Shown: piece by piece, positions 33,485 to 42,252 of the stretch
Layout of the letters: every line of letters starts with the position of its first letter
Position numbering within the stretch: position 1 is the stretch's first letter
Assembly (NCBI GenBank): GCA_017416505.1
Contig: JAFQCI010000101.1
Location: forward strand, 1 to 51,139
Direction of reading: 5' to 3'
DNA: 51,139 bases
Source of the DNA: Lachnospiraceae bacterium
GTDB taxonomy: Bacteria; Bacillota_A; Clostridia; Lachnospirales; Lachnospiraceae
Made by a program: the position numbers and the translations under genes
Notes under the pieces: model-generated
Databases searched by the model: none
What the model was told of the DNA's origin: nothing
What the model saw: the letters and a program-made list of their open reading frames with translations, nothing else

Positions 33485-33859
33485 ATGGACATAAAATACA
33501 TAGGAAAAAATATTGCAAAATTACGTGTTGCAAGAGAGCTAACCCAAGGGGAGTTGGGAGCTAAAATAGGATTAACTCCAAGTGCGATATCAAATATTGA
33601 AAATGCCACGAGTTATCCTTCTATTAACACAGTAATTTTATTTGCCAATTACTTTGGTGTAACAGTGGATTATCTGTTGACAGACGAAGCCTCTAAAGAA
33701 TTAGATGAACTTTATTTTAAATCTAAGCTGCTTACAATAGAAAATTTTCTGAAAACAGGAAAAGAATATAAATGTTCATATGAGATGGGAGGTAAGAAAT
33801 ATCTGTTTGAGGAAGAACAAAATGAAATTACTTATAGGGTGATAGAAGTTAATGAATGA
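33485..33859 (+). CDS. XRE-family helix-turn-helix regulator
   Basis: This 124-residue protein has a Cro/CI-type helix-turn-helix at residues 5-65: IGKNIAKLRVARELTQGELG, then LTPSAISNIENATSYPSINT, then YFGVTVDYLLTDE. The C-terminal about 50 residues are a small alpha/beta tail with no known domain. AAAGGAGG lies 4-5 nt before the ATG, and TATAAT at 33466-33471 may be the -10 box. The following gene overlaps it by 8 nt at its earliest start, so the two are probably expressed together. Confidence 0.88.
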   Translation: MDIKYIGKNIAKLRVARELTQGELGAKIGLTPSAISNIENATSYPSINTVILFANYFGVTVDYLLTDEASKELDELYFKSKLLTIENFLKTGKEYKCSYEMGGKKYLFEEEQNEITYRVIEVNE

Positions 33860-34457
33860 TTATAGTGGTTCAGTTGTAAGAAAAAGGAAGAGAAATGAAA
33901 TGAATAAGCTACAAGCAAAGAAGAAAATTATTGACTATTTTAAGAAGAACTCTATTGAATATAGGTTTCTGTATGAAGAAAGCAAACCTATAATGCTAGA
34001 TTCATCAGATACAATGTATTTGTGTACATGTATACCAGAGGTTATAGGAGGACATATAGAGACTAGTATTCGTTTTAGAGATGACCACTTGTACTGTCAG
34101 TCCTATTATTGTCAGCAGGTTGTACATAATGAGGAGGAGGCAATTAGAGCGGCAAGAATTGTAAATTATTTGAATATGCATTTGACATATGATTGTAATT
34201 CGCTCTATGAACATTCATTTGTGTTAGACGAAGATGAAGGAAATATTTTTAATGGATGTCTTATCCGATACGAACTTTTGGAAGAGTATTTTTTCGAATC
34301 AATGAATCATATACTGAATTTTTCTGTTCAGCAAATTGCAGATGTATGTAAAGCTGTAATTTTGTATATTCATGGAGACCTAAACTACTATGTTGCGACA
34401 AAAGTGGCAATAGATCATGAACTTATGGGAAAACCAATATTAGGGATAGAAGATTAG
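33852..34457 (+). CDS. Hypothetical protein, possibly YbjN-like fold
   Basis: The frame encodes 201 residues from an ATG overlapping the regulator gene, or 185 from the ATG at 33900, which follows AAGGAAGAG. The sequence is alpha/beta with KKKIIDYFKKNSIEYRFLYEESKP, IETSIRFRDDHLYCQSYYCQ, AARIVNYLNMHL and a helical end. The N-terminal helix plus antiparallel strands recall YbjN/type III chaperone-like proteins, but the match is weak and no function is proposed. It is probably the second gene of the regulator operon. Confidence 0.65.
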   Translation: MNDYSGSVVRKRKRNEMNKLQAKKKIIDYFKKNSIEYRFLYEESKPIMLDSSDTMYLCTCIPEVIGGHIETSIRFRDDHLYCQSYYCQQVVHNEEEAIRAARIVNYLNMHLTYDCNSLYEHSFVLDEDEGNIFNGCLIRYELLEEYFFESMNHILNFSVQQIADVCKAVILYIHGDLNYYVATKVAIDHELMGKPILGIED

Positions 34458-34484
34458 AGAGTTTTACAAGTGACGATTTACTGA

Positions 34485-35456
34485 ATGAGGAGTGAAAAAA
34501 CAATGTGGAAATCAGGAACTTTTGATTTAGAGGATATAAATGAAACATTGATAGATGAAATTGTGTTTTTTGACATTTCTTATCCTGGAATGGGAGAGCC
34601 GGGATGTGTGATATTTATTACCAAGAGTGGTGATGAGTACATAATTAGCCAACAAGGAACAGAATGGCATATTTCTGACATAGTAAAACTTTTTCCAAAT
34701 ATGTATGAAGTATATAGAAATAAGGAAAATGGAGTGAAGGATGAATATGGGTTTACAGCTATTAATAACTGGAAGATAATACCTGCCTTTGCAGGGGTGT
34801 TTCTTGTAAGAATGGACTATTTTGAGAAATTTTACTCTAAGTATCAAGCAGAAAGTGAATCAGAGAAAGAATTTCCTTGTAGTATAGCCAGATTACTCTT
34901 TGGAAGAGGGCGTTATGCACCGGATGAAAGAATGGTATATGTAAAGACACAAGAATGCTGGAATCAGGATTTACAGGAAGAAATCGCAAGAAAACGAGAA
35001 ATAGAAATGAATCGTTTATCAGATACTGATGTGCCATGGATGAAGTATTACAACACCATATGGGAGGGATATATTAAATTTTGGATTCGTAAAAATAATG
35101 ATGGAACTCTCACTGGGTTTCGATGGCTCATTCAGGCACAGAAAGAGGAATACCAGGAAGGCAGTTATAAGTTAGATGCACCGATTGAGTGTTACAATTT
35201 GTTTTTACAAAAATATGAAAATATGGATGAGAAGCTATTTAACGACCTTGAAAATATTTATTTTACTTATGTGAAATGCCATGAAGCAGGAAAATTTGTA
35301 CGTTCATATAAAGATTTAGAAAAAGCAAAGGGAGCTGTTAGCATAAGAAATGAATGGATAGGATGGGGGAACGTAAACAAGAAAAATGTATATATGCTTG
35401 ATTATGAGTACCTTAAAAAGCAAATTGAAGGCGATTCACAGATTTATATATTCTAA
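34485..35456 (+). CDS. Hypothetical cargo protein
   Basis: This 323-residue protein has no recognised domain. It has an N-terminal FDLEDINETLIDEIVFFDIS and SGDEYIISQQGTEWHISDI region, then RLLFGRGRYAPDERMVYVKT, a central WMKYYNTIWEGYIKFWIRKN and a helical YVKCHEAGKFVRSYKDLEKA near the end. It is cytoplasmic by composition. An ATG at 34503 (MWKSGTF) is a possible alternative start; GAATGAGGAG precedes the first. The end of the gene overlaps the likely promoter of the large RNA that follows. Confidence 0.7.
   Translation: MRSEKTMWKSGTFDLEDINETLIDEIVFFDISYPGMGEPGCVIFITKSGDEYIISQQGTEWHISDIVKLFPNMYEVYRNKENGVKDEYGFTAINNWKIIPAFAGVFLVRMDYFEKFYSKYQAESESEKEFPCSIARLLFGRGRYAPDERMVYVKTQECWNQDLQEEIARKREIEMNRLSDTDVPWMKYYNTIWEGYIKFWIRKNNDGTLTGFRWLIQAQKEEYQEGSYKLDAPIECYNLFLQKYENMDEKLFNDLENIYFTYVKCHEAGKFVRSYKDLEKAKGAVSIRNEWIGWGNVNKKNVYMLDYEYLKKQIEGDSQIYIF
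35425..35452 (+). promoter_or_regulatory. Putative promoter of the large structured RNA
   Basis: TTGAAG (35425-35430), 16-nt spacer, TATATT (35447-35452), lying in the last codons of the preceding gene. The predicted start near 35460 is about 15 nt before the closing stem of the RNA. Confidence 0.5.
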
Positions 35457-35474
35457 AATAGCAATGAATCTGGT

Positions 35475-36147
35475 ATTAAGCCTTCAAATATGCCACACCC
35501 ATCATAATTCCGGAGCCACCGGAAATTGGGTGCATAATCGGAAGAACGATGTAGCTGTAATGATGGGAGCTATTTCAAGAAGAGAACCTATATGAGCAGT
35601 TCTGTATGGCGACATGCAGACACGGTTAGTTGACTGTGAATGTCTATTGTATCCGGTTATGGCGCGTTATACATATCGTTACAGACTGAAAATCATTTTA
35701 ACGAATGGTTGAGCATGGAAACATGTTTATGATAGGTTTCCCAATGGTTCGATAGGCGGCCTCAACGCGGAGGAGGAACAGTTTATGCCATATCCGAAAG
35801 GTATAGAAACAGAGCTGAAACCGATAGCCCATTGGAAAACATCGCAATGATGCTAGGGCATATCTGAAAAGGATATGTATCAGAAACCAAAGCATAAGTA
35901 AGTAGCTCAAGGCATCTTTTGGATGCGACCAGGAGAATCTTGTGGCGGGTGAAAACTAGACAGGCTTGTAATAGAAGGGATTTCTGTCTGCGGTAAGGAA
36001 ACTTATATGCAGAGTCCATAGGATATAAGTCTTATCGACGGATAAGACGAGAGGGATACCTCGGCAAGATATCTTATGCCGACACTTACAACTGTAAAGG
36101 TATGTATAGGGTCCTCAAGTGATTGAGGGCATATTTGAAGGCTTAAT
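35475..36147 (+). ncRNA. Giant structured noncoding RNA, ROOL/GOLLD-like
   Basis: This stretch of 673 bp has no credible ORF but dense secondary structure. A perfect 20-bp stem closes it: ATTAAGCCTTCAAATATGCC at 35475-35494 with its exact complement at 36128-36147. Internal hairpins include CATG-GAAA-CATG (35714-35725), CCAATGG with CCATTGG (35741-35747 / 35829-35835) and CATATC/GATATG (35859-35877). Further along are TAAG-GAAA-CTTA inside CTGC/GCAG (about 35988-36011), GTCTTATC-GACG-GATAAGAC (36029-36048), TCGGCA/TGCCGA (36061-36082) and CCTCAA-GTGA-TTGAGG (36113-36128). Repeated GAAA tetraloops, length and a long end-to-end stem match ornate large RNAs such as ROOL and GOLLD, known from phages and mobile elements of Firmicutes. 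The class itself cannot be fixed by eye. It is followed by the AAA+ gene with no terminator between. Confidence 0.75.
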
Positions 36148-36220
36148 GGCTTTATGAAGAATTATGATAAAGGTGAACAAAATGTTGTTTGGCGTTTGAG
36201 CAGTTAGGAGATGATAGAGA

Positions 36221-39070
36221 GTGAGATACTATAAATTTGCATTTAGTGGAGCAGTAGAAAAGATAAAGGGATTGTTACAGGATAAGGAATATCTTAGAGA
36301 GTATAGGTGGGGAAATGCAATTTGTGCGGTTAACAGTTATATGTATCAAAATTTAAAAAATAATGTTGGATTTTTAGCCTATAGGCAAGAAACGGATGAT
36401 AAGATTTTAGCAGTTTTGTTTTTGGATGAAAAGAGAGAGACTCTGGAAAATGCGTATGATTATATTATCGAAGTATTAGAAAGTGTATTTGAAATTAAAA
36501 GGATACAATTGACACCAAATGAAATCACCATGTATGAATTTTTGGACTGTTACAGAGAGGCCAAAAGAAGAGATTTTGATAATCATGGAACTAGATTTGT
36601 AGAGTTATCAAACTTATTCATATATGAATATTATATTGATAATTCAAAATCATATCATTTTAAATTTGAGGAAAAAATCATACCAAAAACTAAAACTGAA
36701 AAAAATGCAATTTATGATGAAGAATTTATTAAAGAACTTTCAAATATAGAACTGCATTCAAATAATACTAAATATCAAGGAAATATGGTTCATTACATAA
36801 TTTCAAGTAGGAGTGTTGAAGCGGCATGTGATATGACGGAAACAGTTGCCCAATCTTTGGTAAAGGCTAATCGTATAAATGGTAGACGAATGGAAGTTAT
36901 TAGTGAAATTGAACCATACTTATATAAAACAAATAATCATTTGGAAGAGATAATAGAGAATAATTATGGGGGCGTAATTATATTTGATTTATCAGAAAAG
37001 TTTGGCTGCGATCCGGTGGATTATCAGATGACATGCAAGTATATAGAAAAGCTGGTGAAAAAATACAAGAATGATTGTCTTTTTGTATTTACATACAATA
37101 TAGAAAATCCAGGATTCTCGTATTATCTTCTGCCGCAGCTTAAAAAATATGTGTTTCCCGTTATGCTTCGGGAGGGAAGAGGTAACAGAAGAGCCGCCAT
37201 AAAGTATATGAAAGCTCTGATAAAGGATTCGGAATATGCAGAATATGCCGGACAGGCAGGTGAATTCATGAAGCTTTTCCCGGGGAATGACTTCACCCAG
37301 ACAGATGTCCTTATAGCATATGAGCAATTTGAAGCATGGTGTCTGAATAAGAATGTACTTCATGCTTATAATTATGACCTGTCGCAGGGTTTTTTGCTGG
37401 ATAGGGATGAGACAAAAGAATCTTCATATGACAAACTTAACAAGCTGATAGGCTTGGATATTGTCAAAAAACAGATTGAAAGCATTATTGCATCGGATGT
37501 TGTGGACAAGGAACGTAGAAAGCGAAAGGGCAAGGATTATCAGGCATGTTCCATGAATATGATCTTTGGAGGTAATCCGGGCAGTGCGAAGACAACTGTT
37601 GCCAAACTTTTTGCAGGGATAGCAAAAGAAAAAGGAATCTTAAAAAGCGGATCTTTCGTAGAACGCGGAGGAATGGATCTTGATGGTTTGGGATGTGTCA
37701 CAGCTATACGGGAAGCGTTCCTTGCTGCAAAGGGCGGTGTTTTGTTTATTGACGAAGCTTATTCTATGGTATCCGATACAGCAGTAACAGTACTTATCCA
37801 AGAGATGGAAAACAGAAGGGATGATGTGATTGTTATTCTGGCAGGATATAATGAGCGAATGCATGATTTCATGAAAATTAACGAGGGCTTAAAAAGCAGG
37901 ATACCACATTGGATTGATTTTCCGGACTACACTGCCGATGAGCTTACGGATATATTCAAATTGATGATAAGAGAACGCGGATTCCGGGTTACAGATGAGG
38001 CAATAAAAGAAGCACATTATATTTTTGAAAAGGTAAGAAACACCGATAATTTTGGTAACGGTAGATATGTAAGAAACCTAATTGACAGGGCTTTACAGAA
38101 TCAGGCGGTAAGACTGCTTTCAGACGGAAAAGATGCCAGTGTTCTTAAGAAAGACGAATTATTTCGAATTACAAAAAATGATATAAGTATGTTGGAAGAA
38201 GGTCTGAAGAAAGAAAGGAAGCCAGGAACCGCAAAGAAAGAGCTTGATAACATGATAGGGCTTGCTTCCGTGAAGGAGATCATTCATAAGGCAATCGCTC
38301 ACTATAAGATGAATAAACTATGCATTGATAAAGGTATTGCAAGAGAAAAAGCTTCATTACATATGGTTTTTACCGGTAATCCCGGTACTGCAAAGACTAC
38401 TGTAGCAAGGCTGTTTGCGGAGATTATGAAGGATGAAAAGGTTCTATCCACAGGAACTTTTGTGGAGGTTGGACGTGCAGACCTTGTCGGCGAACATGTT
38501 GGATCTACAGCTCCGCTGGTCAAAAAGAAGTTTAAGGAAGCACAAGGCGGTGTTCTATTTATAGACGAAGCGTATGCACTTTGTGATAGCTATGAAAATG
38601 GATTTGGAGATGAGGCAATCAATACGCTTGTACAGGAAATGGAGAACCATAGGGATGATGTAATTGTAATCTTTGCCGGGTATACGGAACCCATGCACCG
38701 GTTCCTTGATATCAATCCGGGGATGCTTTCAAGAATTGCATTCCAAGTGGAATTTGAGGATTATACTACAGACGAATTGTGTGACATTACTAAACTTATA
38801 GTTTCGAAGAAACAAATGACAATTACCGATATTGCTATGGAAAAACTTAGAAAGAACTATGAAAGTGCGAGAGTAAGTAGTGACTATGGAAATGGACGTT
38901 ATGTACGCAAGCTGTTAGAGGAGGCTGAGATGAACCTAGCAGAAAGAGTGTCACGGTTATGTGAGTCGGATATTACGACGCAAATCATTACAACTCTTGA
39001 AGAAAGCGATATTCCGGAGCCTGAAACAATGAAATGTCATGAAAAGAAAAGGATAGGTTTTTGTGTTTAG
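36221..39070 (+). CDS. Double AAA+ ATPase (CbbX/SpoVK family) with novel N-terminal region
   Basis: This 949-residue cytoplasmic ATPase carries two tandem CbbX/SpoVK-type AAA+ modules. Module 1 has Walker A GGNPGSAKTT (about 450-459), Walker B GGVLFIDEAYSM and arginine-finger region EGLKSRIPHWIDFPDYT. Module 2 has Walker A TGNPGTAKTT (718-727), pore-loop-like GRADLVGEHVGST, Walker B GGVLFIDEAYAL and NPGMLSRIAFQVEF. Each ends with a NFGNGRYVRN/DYGNGRYVRK sensor-2 helix. Residues 1-330 resemble nothing I recognise. In module 1 the pore-loop position reads ERGGMDLDGLG, unlike the canonical module 2 version. The GTG start follows AGGAG. The gene directly follows the giant RNA and may share its transcript. 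Remodelling of a protein or ribonucleoprotein substrate is inferred. Confidence 0.88.
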   Translation: MRYYKFAFSGAVEKIKGLLQDKEYLREYRWGNAICAVNSYMYQNLKNNVGFLAYRQETDDKILAVLFLDEKRETLENAYDYIIEVLESVFEIKRIQLTPNEITMYEFLDCYREAKRRDFDNHGTRFVELSNLFIYEYYIDNSKSYHFKFEEKIIPKTKTEKNAIYDEEFIKELSNIELHSNNTKYQGNMVHYIISSRSVEAACDMTETVAQSLVKANRINGRRMEVISEIEPYLYKTNNHLEEIIENNYGGVIIFDLSEKFGCDPVDYQMTCKYIEKLVKKYKNDCLFVFTYNIENPGFSYYLLPQLKKYVFPVMLREGRGNRRAAIKYMKALIKDSEYAEYAGQAGEFMKLFPGNDFTQTDVLIAYEQFEAWCLNKNVLHAYNYDLSQGFLLDRDETKESSYDKLNKLIGLDIVKKQIESIIASDVVDKERRKRKGKDYQACSMNMIFGGNPGSAKTTVAKLFAGIAKEKGILKSGSFVERGGMDLDGLGCVTAIREAFLAAKGGVLFIDEAYSMVSDTAVTVLIQEMENRRDDVIVILAGYNERMHDFMKINEGLKSRIPHWIDFPDYTADELTDIFKLMIRERGFRVTDEAIKEAHYIFEKVRNTDNFGNGRYVRNLIDRALQNQAVRLLSDGKDASVLKKDELFRITKNDISMLEEGLKKERKPGTAKKELDNMIGLASVKEIIHKAIAHYKMNKLCIDKGIAREKASLHMVFTGNPGTAKTTVARLFAEIMKDEKVLSTGTFVEVGRADLVGEHVGSTAPLVKKKFKEAQGGVLFIDEAYALCDSYENGFGDEAINTLVQEMENHRDDVIVIFAGYTEPMHRFLDINPGMLSRIAFQVEFEDYTTDELCDITKLIVSKKQMTITDIAMEKLRKNYESARVSSDYGNGRYVRKLLEEAEMNLAERVSRLCESDITTQIITTLEESDIPEPETMKCHEKKRIGFCV

Positions 39071-40242
39071 TGTTTCAAATTATGAATGATATAGAAAAGT
39101 TAATGTTCTTAGTGGGAACAGAGAGGAGCGGAATCATGGTAAGTATGATGGATAAAAAGATATATTTTCCAAAATCTTTCAATGAGCAGATGGCTTGGAT
39201 TGATGAAGAGATTGAGCATATTATCAAGTATAATGATAAATATAATATAAAAGAGAATATACAAGAAAGAGGCAGAGCTACATATGGTGAGCATGGTTAC
39301 ACACATGCTATTAATAGGCTTTTTGAAATTATAAAGGCTGATCCTAAAAATAAGGCTCTTTTGCAAGAAGTATGTAAGGCAGAAAAGGAACTTATAGCCT
39401 TTCTTTATGATGAACTAGGTGCATGGTCTGAAGAACAGATATATGCTTACTGGAATTCCTACCTACAATCATATATTGCCGAATTAGAAGCACACCCAAT
39501 ACATTACATTTTAGTGAAAGGGTTCGATGTAAAGAGTAATGAAGAAGATAAAAATGAAGAATTTCTTGGAGTATACGATAGTATTGCAAGATTGCAGGAT
39601 GCCTATGTAATTGCGCTTCAAAAATTAGAAGAACAGCATAAAAACATGACGGGGTTATTAGGTGACAAGGTGGATTACATTGTAAAGCATGAAAAGGTGA
39701 TGATAAATGCTTTTGATGAGTTTACGGGTCGTTGGTATTATGATATGAAACCAGATCAGTTGTTTTGGAAACAGAATATAGATATAGAAAATTTTAATAT
39801 GGTTGAGTGCATAATAGATTCTCCAGACATGTGCATGTTCAAGTTGGACAAGGTAAAGAAATCATTAAGTGGTTATGTGTACGAGGATATCCCATCAAGA
39901 TGTCAGAGGCATGGTGAAGAAATGATAAGTGTCCGATTTGATGTAGATTATTCCTACGAAGTCCTAGGGTTATTAGATTTGTATTGGGGTGGTTGGAATA
40001 GTACACCTGATGCTAGGACTATGCAGGAAAAAGCGAAAGAATGGTATGAAAAATATGATGCAGAACTGGTAAGAATTTCGCATGATACATTGACATTCAA
40101 ATGTAGAAAACTGTCCGAAAAAGAGGCTAAAGAACTTATAGAAGAGACTACACAATTATATGCATTAATTGTTGACTGTAAGCCGGAGAAATTATTGAAG
40201 CATCTGATGGAAAATGAGACCTTTACATTGTGGTGGGATTAA
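39061..40242 (+). CDS. Protein with C-terminal DUF4253-like domain
   Basis: This 393-residue protein overlaps the end of the AAA+ gene by 10 nt, and may start at one of several nearby ATGs (39139, MVSMMDKKIYF, is plausible). The N-terminal two-thirds are helical and unrecognised (KYNIKENIQERGRATYGEHG, AWSEEQIYAYWNSYLQSYIA). From about residue 300 it fits DUF4253: LYWGGWNSTPD, EKAKEWYEKYDAELVRISHD, TLTFKCRKLSEKEAKELI and the characteristic final LWWD. The function of DUF4253 is unknown; it often occurs near polymorphic-toxin and immunity loci. Overlap with the ATPase gene implies coupled expression. Confidence 0.75.
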   Translation: MCLVFQIMNDIEKLMFLVGTERSGIMVSMMDKKIYFPKSFNEQMAWIDEEIEHIIKYNDKYNIKENIQERGRATYGEHGYTHAINRLFEIIKADPKNKALLQEVCKAEKELIAFLYDELGAWSEEQIYAYWNSYLQSYIAELEAHPIHYILVKGFDVKSNEEDKNEEFLGVYDSIARLQDAYVIALQKLEEQHKNMTGLLGDKVDYIVKHEKVMINAFDEFTGRWYYDMKPDQLFWKQNIDIENFNMVECIIDSPDMCMFKLDKVKKSLSGYVYEDIPSRCQRHGEEMISVRFDVDYSYEVLGLLDLYWGGWNSTPDARTMQEKAKEWYEKYDAELVRISHDTLTFKCRKLSEKEAKELIEETTQLYALIVDCKPEKLLKHLMENETFTLWWD

Positions 40243-40399
40243 TGCATTAAGTAAAGGTTATGATTTGATATGGAACAATAGATACAGAATGTAGTATTTA
40301 AATTGATGAAACGGAATTTTCAATAATTCCCCAAGAGATTGTAGGAAAGGAGAGTAATTCATTATCCTTTAAAGAGGATAATCGAATTATGTGTGATTT

Positions 40400-41263
40400 A
40401 TGAATAAAGCAACTGTAAATATGACAGATTGGGAACTTTATGTATATGAGGAGGAATATATGCTATCAGGGACGGCAGATAATCATCCGTTTCTTGGAAA
40501 AAATACATATATTTCAAGAACATCATGCTTGGTGGATTTCATATTTGAAGATGATGTTTTGGTTTATGAAACAAGAAACACAGTTTATATATGTCCATTA
40601 AAATATATGTCTATCTGGCCTTATAGTAATGTTTCTATTGAATATAAGTATAAATTGACTCACAGAGCAGATAATTCTGATAGCATGCTTGATCAAATAA
40701 TCGCAGCTACAGCAAAACTGTCACTGGAGAATGATAAGAAAAATCAGGAAACTTCTATGGAACAAAGTATTGCATGGAATATAAAATTAGAAACGATTTC
40801 AATAGATTTCTCTGATGACGAAATGCTTAATAGAATTAAAAAGTTACAAGAATTTGGTCAACAGGAAATTGAAGTAAAGAATAAGCGAGAGCATAAACGT
40901 TTGATAGAAATTGCACGTCGATATGACAATTGTGTTTACATTGAAGTATTTAATGTGGGAGAAGGAAGCCTCTTGGCATATCATTTTGGGGATTATACCG
41001 GAGTTGTTTATCCATGTCTTCATAGTGGTATGTTTCAAGACAGTGTTCTGTATATAAAGTATGATATGGAAGATGATCCTTGTAGATTGGATTTTAGATA
41101 TTTTCCTAAAGGATGGGATGATATTATGAAAACCTATGTTTGGTCGGACAATATTAATCAGGTTGTTATTAAAAATGAAACTGGACGTTTTTTAACATTT
41201 AATGATGTAGAGATTCCAACGGGAGAAACGGCAGTAATTAAATCGGATAAGCATTGCCAATAA
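40400..41263 (+). CDS. Hypothetical cargo protein with N-terminal beta domain
   Basis: This 287-residue protein opens MTDWELYVYEEEYMLSG, then a DNHPFLGKNTYIS turn and a YETRNTVYICPLKYM strand, a pattern seen in uncharacterised Lachnospiraceae proteins. The middle is helical (MLNRIKKLQEFGQQEIEVKN) and the C-terminus is beta-rich (NVGEGSLLAYHFGDYTGVVY, FRYFPKGWDD). There is no signal peptide or known domain. The ribosome binding site is weak at both the first ATG and the one at 40421, so the exact start is open. Confidence 0.65.
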   Translation: MNKATVNMTDWELYVYEEEYMLSGTADNHPFLGKNTYISRTSCLVDFIFEDDVLVYETRNTVYICPLKYMSIWPYSNVSIEYKYKLTHRADNSDSMLDQIIAATAKLSLENDKKNQETSMEQSIAWNIKLETISIDFSDDEMLNRIKKLQEFGQQEIEVKNKREHKRLIEIARRYDNCVYIEVFNVGEGSLLAYHFGDYTGVVYPCLHSGMFQDSVLYIKYDMEDDPCRLDFRYFPKGWDDIMKTYVWSDNINQVVIKNETGRFLTFNDVEIPTGETAVIKSDKHCQ

Positions 41264-41439
41264 TGATTAGCCCTGATTGTCATAAGGGCAAATCGTTATT
41301 CATGGAAAATGAAACCTCTACCTTATGGTGGGATTAATATGATATTTGTCCAAGTGTAGATATTCAGGAAGATGACGATAATCTTTATAAGCATGTGCCA
41401 ATTGTTGATATAGAACTGTTACATGTGCATGGATGTTAA
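41263..41439 (+). pseudogene. Remnants of a duplicated DUF4253 tail and a second gene fragment
   Basis: A 24-codon frame from 41263 ends MENETSTLWWD, matching the last residues of the DUF4253 protein (MENETFTLWWD at 40207-40242) at protein and DNA level. In the same frame after its stop, 33 more open codons (YDICPSVDIQEDDDNLYKHV to HVHGC) run to a stop at 41437-41439 without a start codon. This is best read as decayed DNA left by duplication or replacement of cargo genes. Confidence 0.65.
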
Positions 41440-41453
41440 GGAGGAAATGTATT

Positions 41454-42233
41454 ATGTTGATATATTCAATGTCAGATATACATGGATTTTTAGAAGCTTT
41501 TCAGTCAGCACTAAAGAAAGTGGATTTGTCAGGAGAAAATAAAATAGTTTTTTTAGGAGACTACATCGATTATGGACCACAGAGCCGTGAGGTGTTAGAG
41601 AGTATTATGCATTTACAGAAAAAATACGGTGCTAATAAAGTGGTTGTATTATTAGGAAATCATGAAAAAGATTTTTTGGATTGGCTAACTGAATATGAGG
41701 ATATTAATATACATATTGCAAAAATAGATACATATTCAAAATGTGAGTGGTTGCAACAAGAAAGAGATTGCGATTATGAAACTTTAAAAAGCTTTCTATC
41801 GCAAGAACATTGGAAAGCTTTTTCAGCAACAGAACATATTTTATCGTGGGATTCAAGAAATGCGGAGGCGGTTAGATTATTACTAGAAGATGCGGATGAG
41901 ATAATTACGTGGCTTAGAGGTTGTTTGTATTATTATGAAACAGATAATCAAATATTCGTGCATGCAGGAATTGCAGAATGGGCAAAAGAAGAGTGGTTGT
42001 GTGTAACAAGTGATGACTTGATGGTAAGGAAGTATCCAGCGAGTAAAGGAACTTTTTATAAGGATGTTATTGCGGGGCATATATCTACTGCACGTATTTC
42101 AAAAAATAATGAGTTCTATGGTGTATTGCATGATGGAGAAAGTCATTATTATTTGGATGGAACAACTTATAGAAGTGGAAAAGTACCTGTATTGGTATAT
42201 GATACGGAGGAAAAGATTTATTTTGAGAAATAA
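41454..42233 (+). CDS. PPP-type metallophosphoesterase, copy A
   Basis: This 259-residue calcineurin-like Ser/Thr-phosphatase-family protein (bis(5'-nucleosyl)-tetraphosphatase/PrpA-like) has all PPP signatures: SMSDIHGFLEAF (DxH), VFLGDYIDYGPQS (GDxxDRG variant, YIDYG), VVLLGNHEKDF (GNHE), IFVHAGIAEW and VIAGHIST. Such enzymes remove phosphate from proteins or cleave dinucleotide alarmones. AAGGAGG lies 9 nt before the ATG at 41454; a start at 41433 would read through the ribosome binding site. It is paralogous to the gene at 44957, sharing the unusual DGESHYYLDGTTY end region. Confidence 0.87.
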   Translation: MLIYSMSDIHGFLEAFQSALKKVDLSGENKIVFLGDYIDYGPQSREVLESIMHLQKKYGANKVVVLLGNHEKDFLDWLTEYEDINIHIAKIDTYSKCEWLQQERDCDYETLKSFLSQEHWKAFSATEHILSWDSRNAEAVRLLLEDADEIITWLRGCLYYYETDNQIFVHAGIAEWAKEEWLCVTSDDLMVRKYPASKGTFYKDVIAGHISTARISKNNEFYGVLHDGESHYYLDGTTYRSGKVPVLVYDTEEKIYFEK

Positions 42234-42252
42234 GAAATGTACGCAGAAGAGG

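Noticed and set aside
35475..36147. Group II intron or insertion sequence as explanation for the gene-free structured region
   Set aside because: No intron-encoded protein, no recognisable domain V or intron 5' consensus, and no transposase; the many GNRA-capped hairpins argue for a folded RNA instead. A DNA element with 20-bp terminal repeats cannot be fully excluded.
35475..36147. Naming the large RNA definitely as ROOL
   Set aside because: Size and closing stem fit, but I cannot align it to the consensus by eye; GOLLD or an unknown class remain possible.
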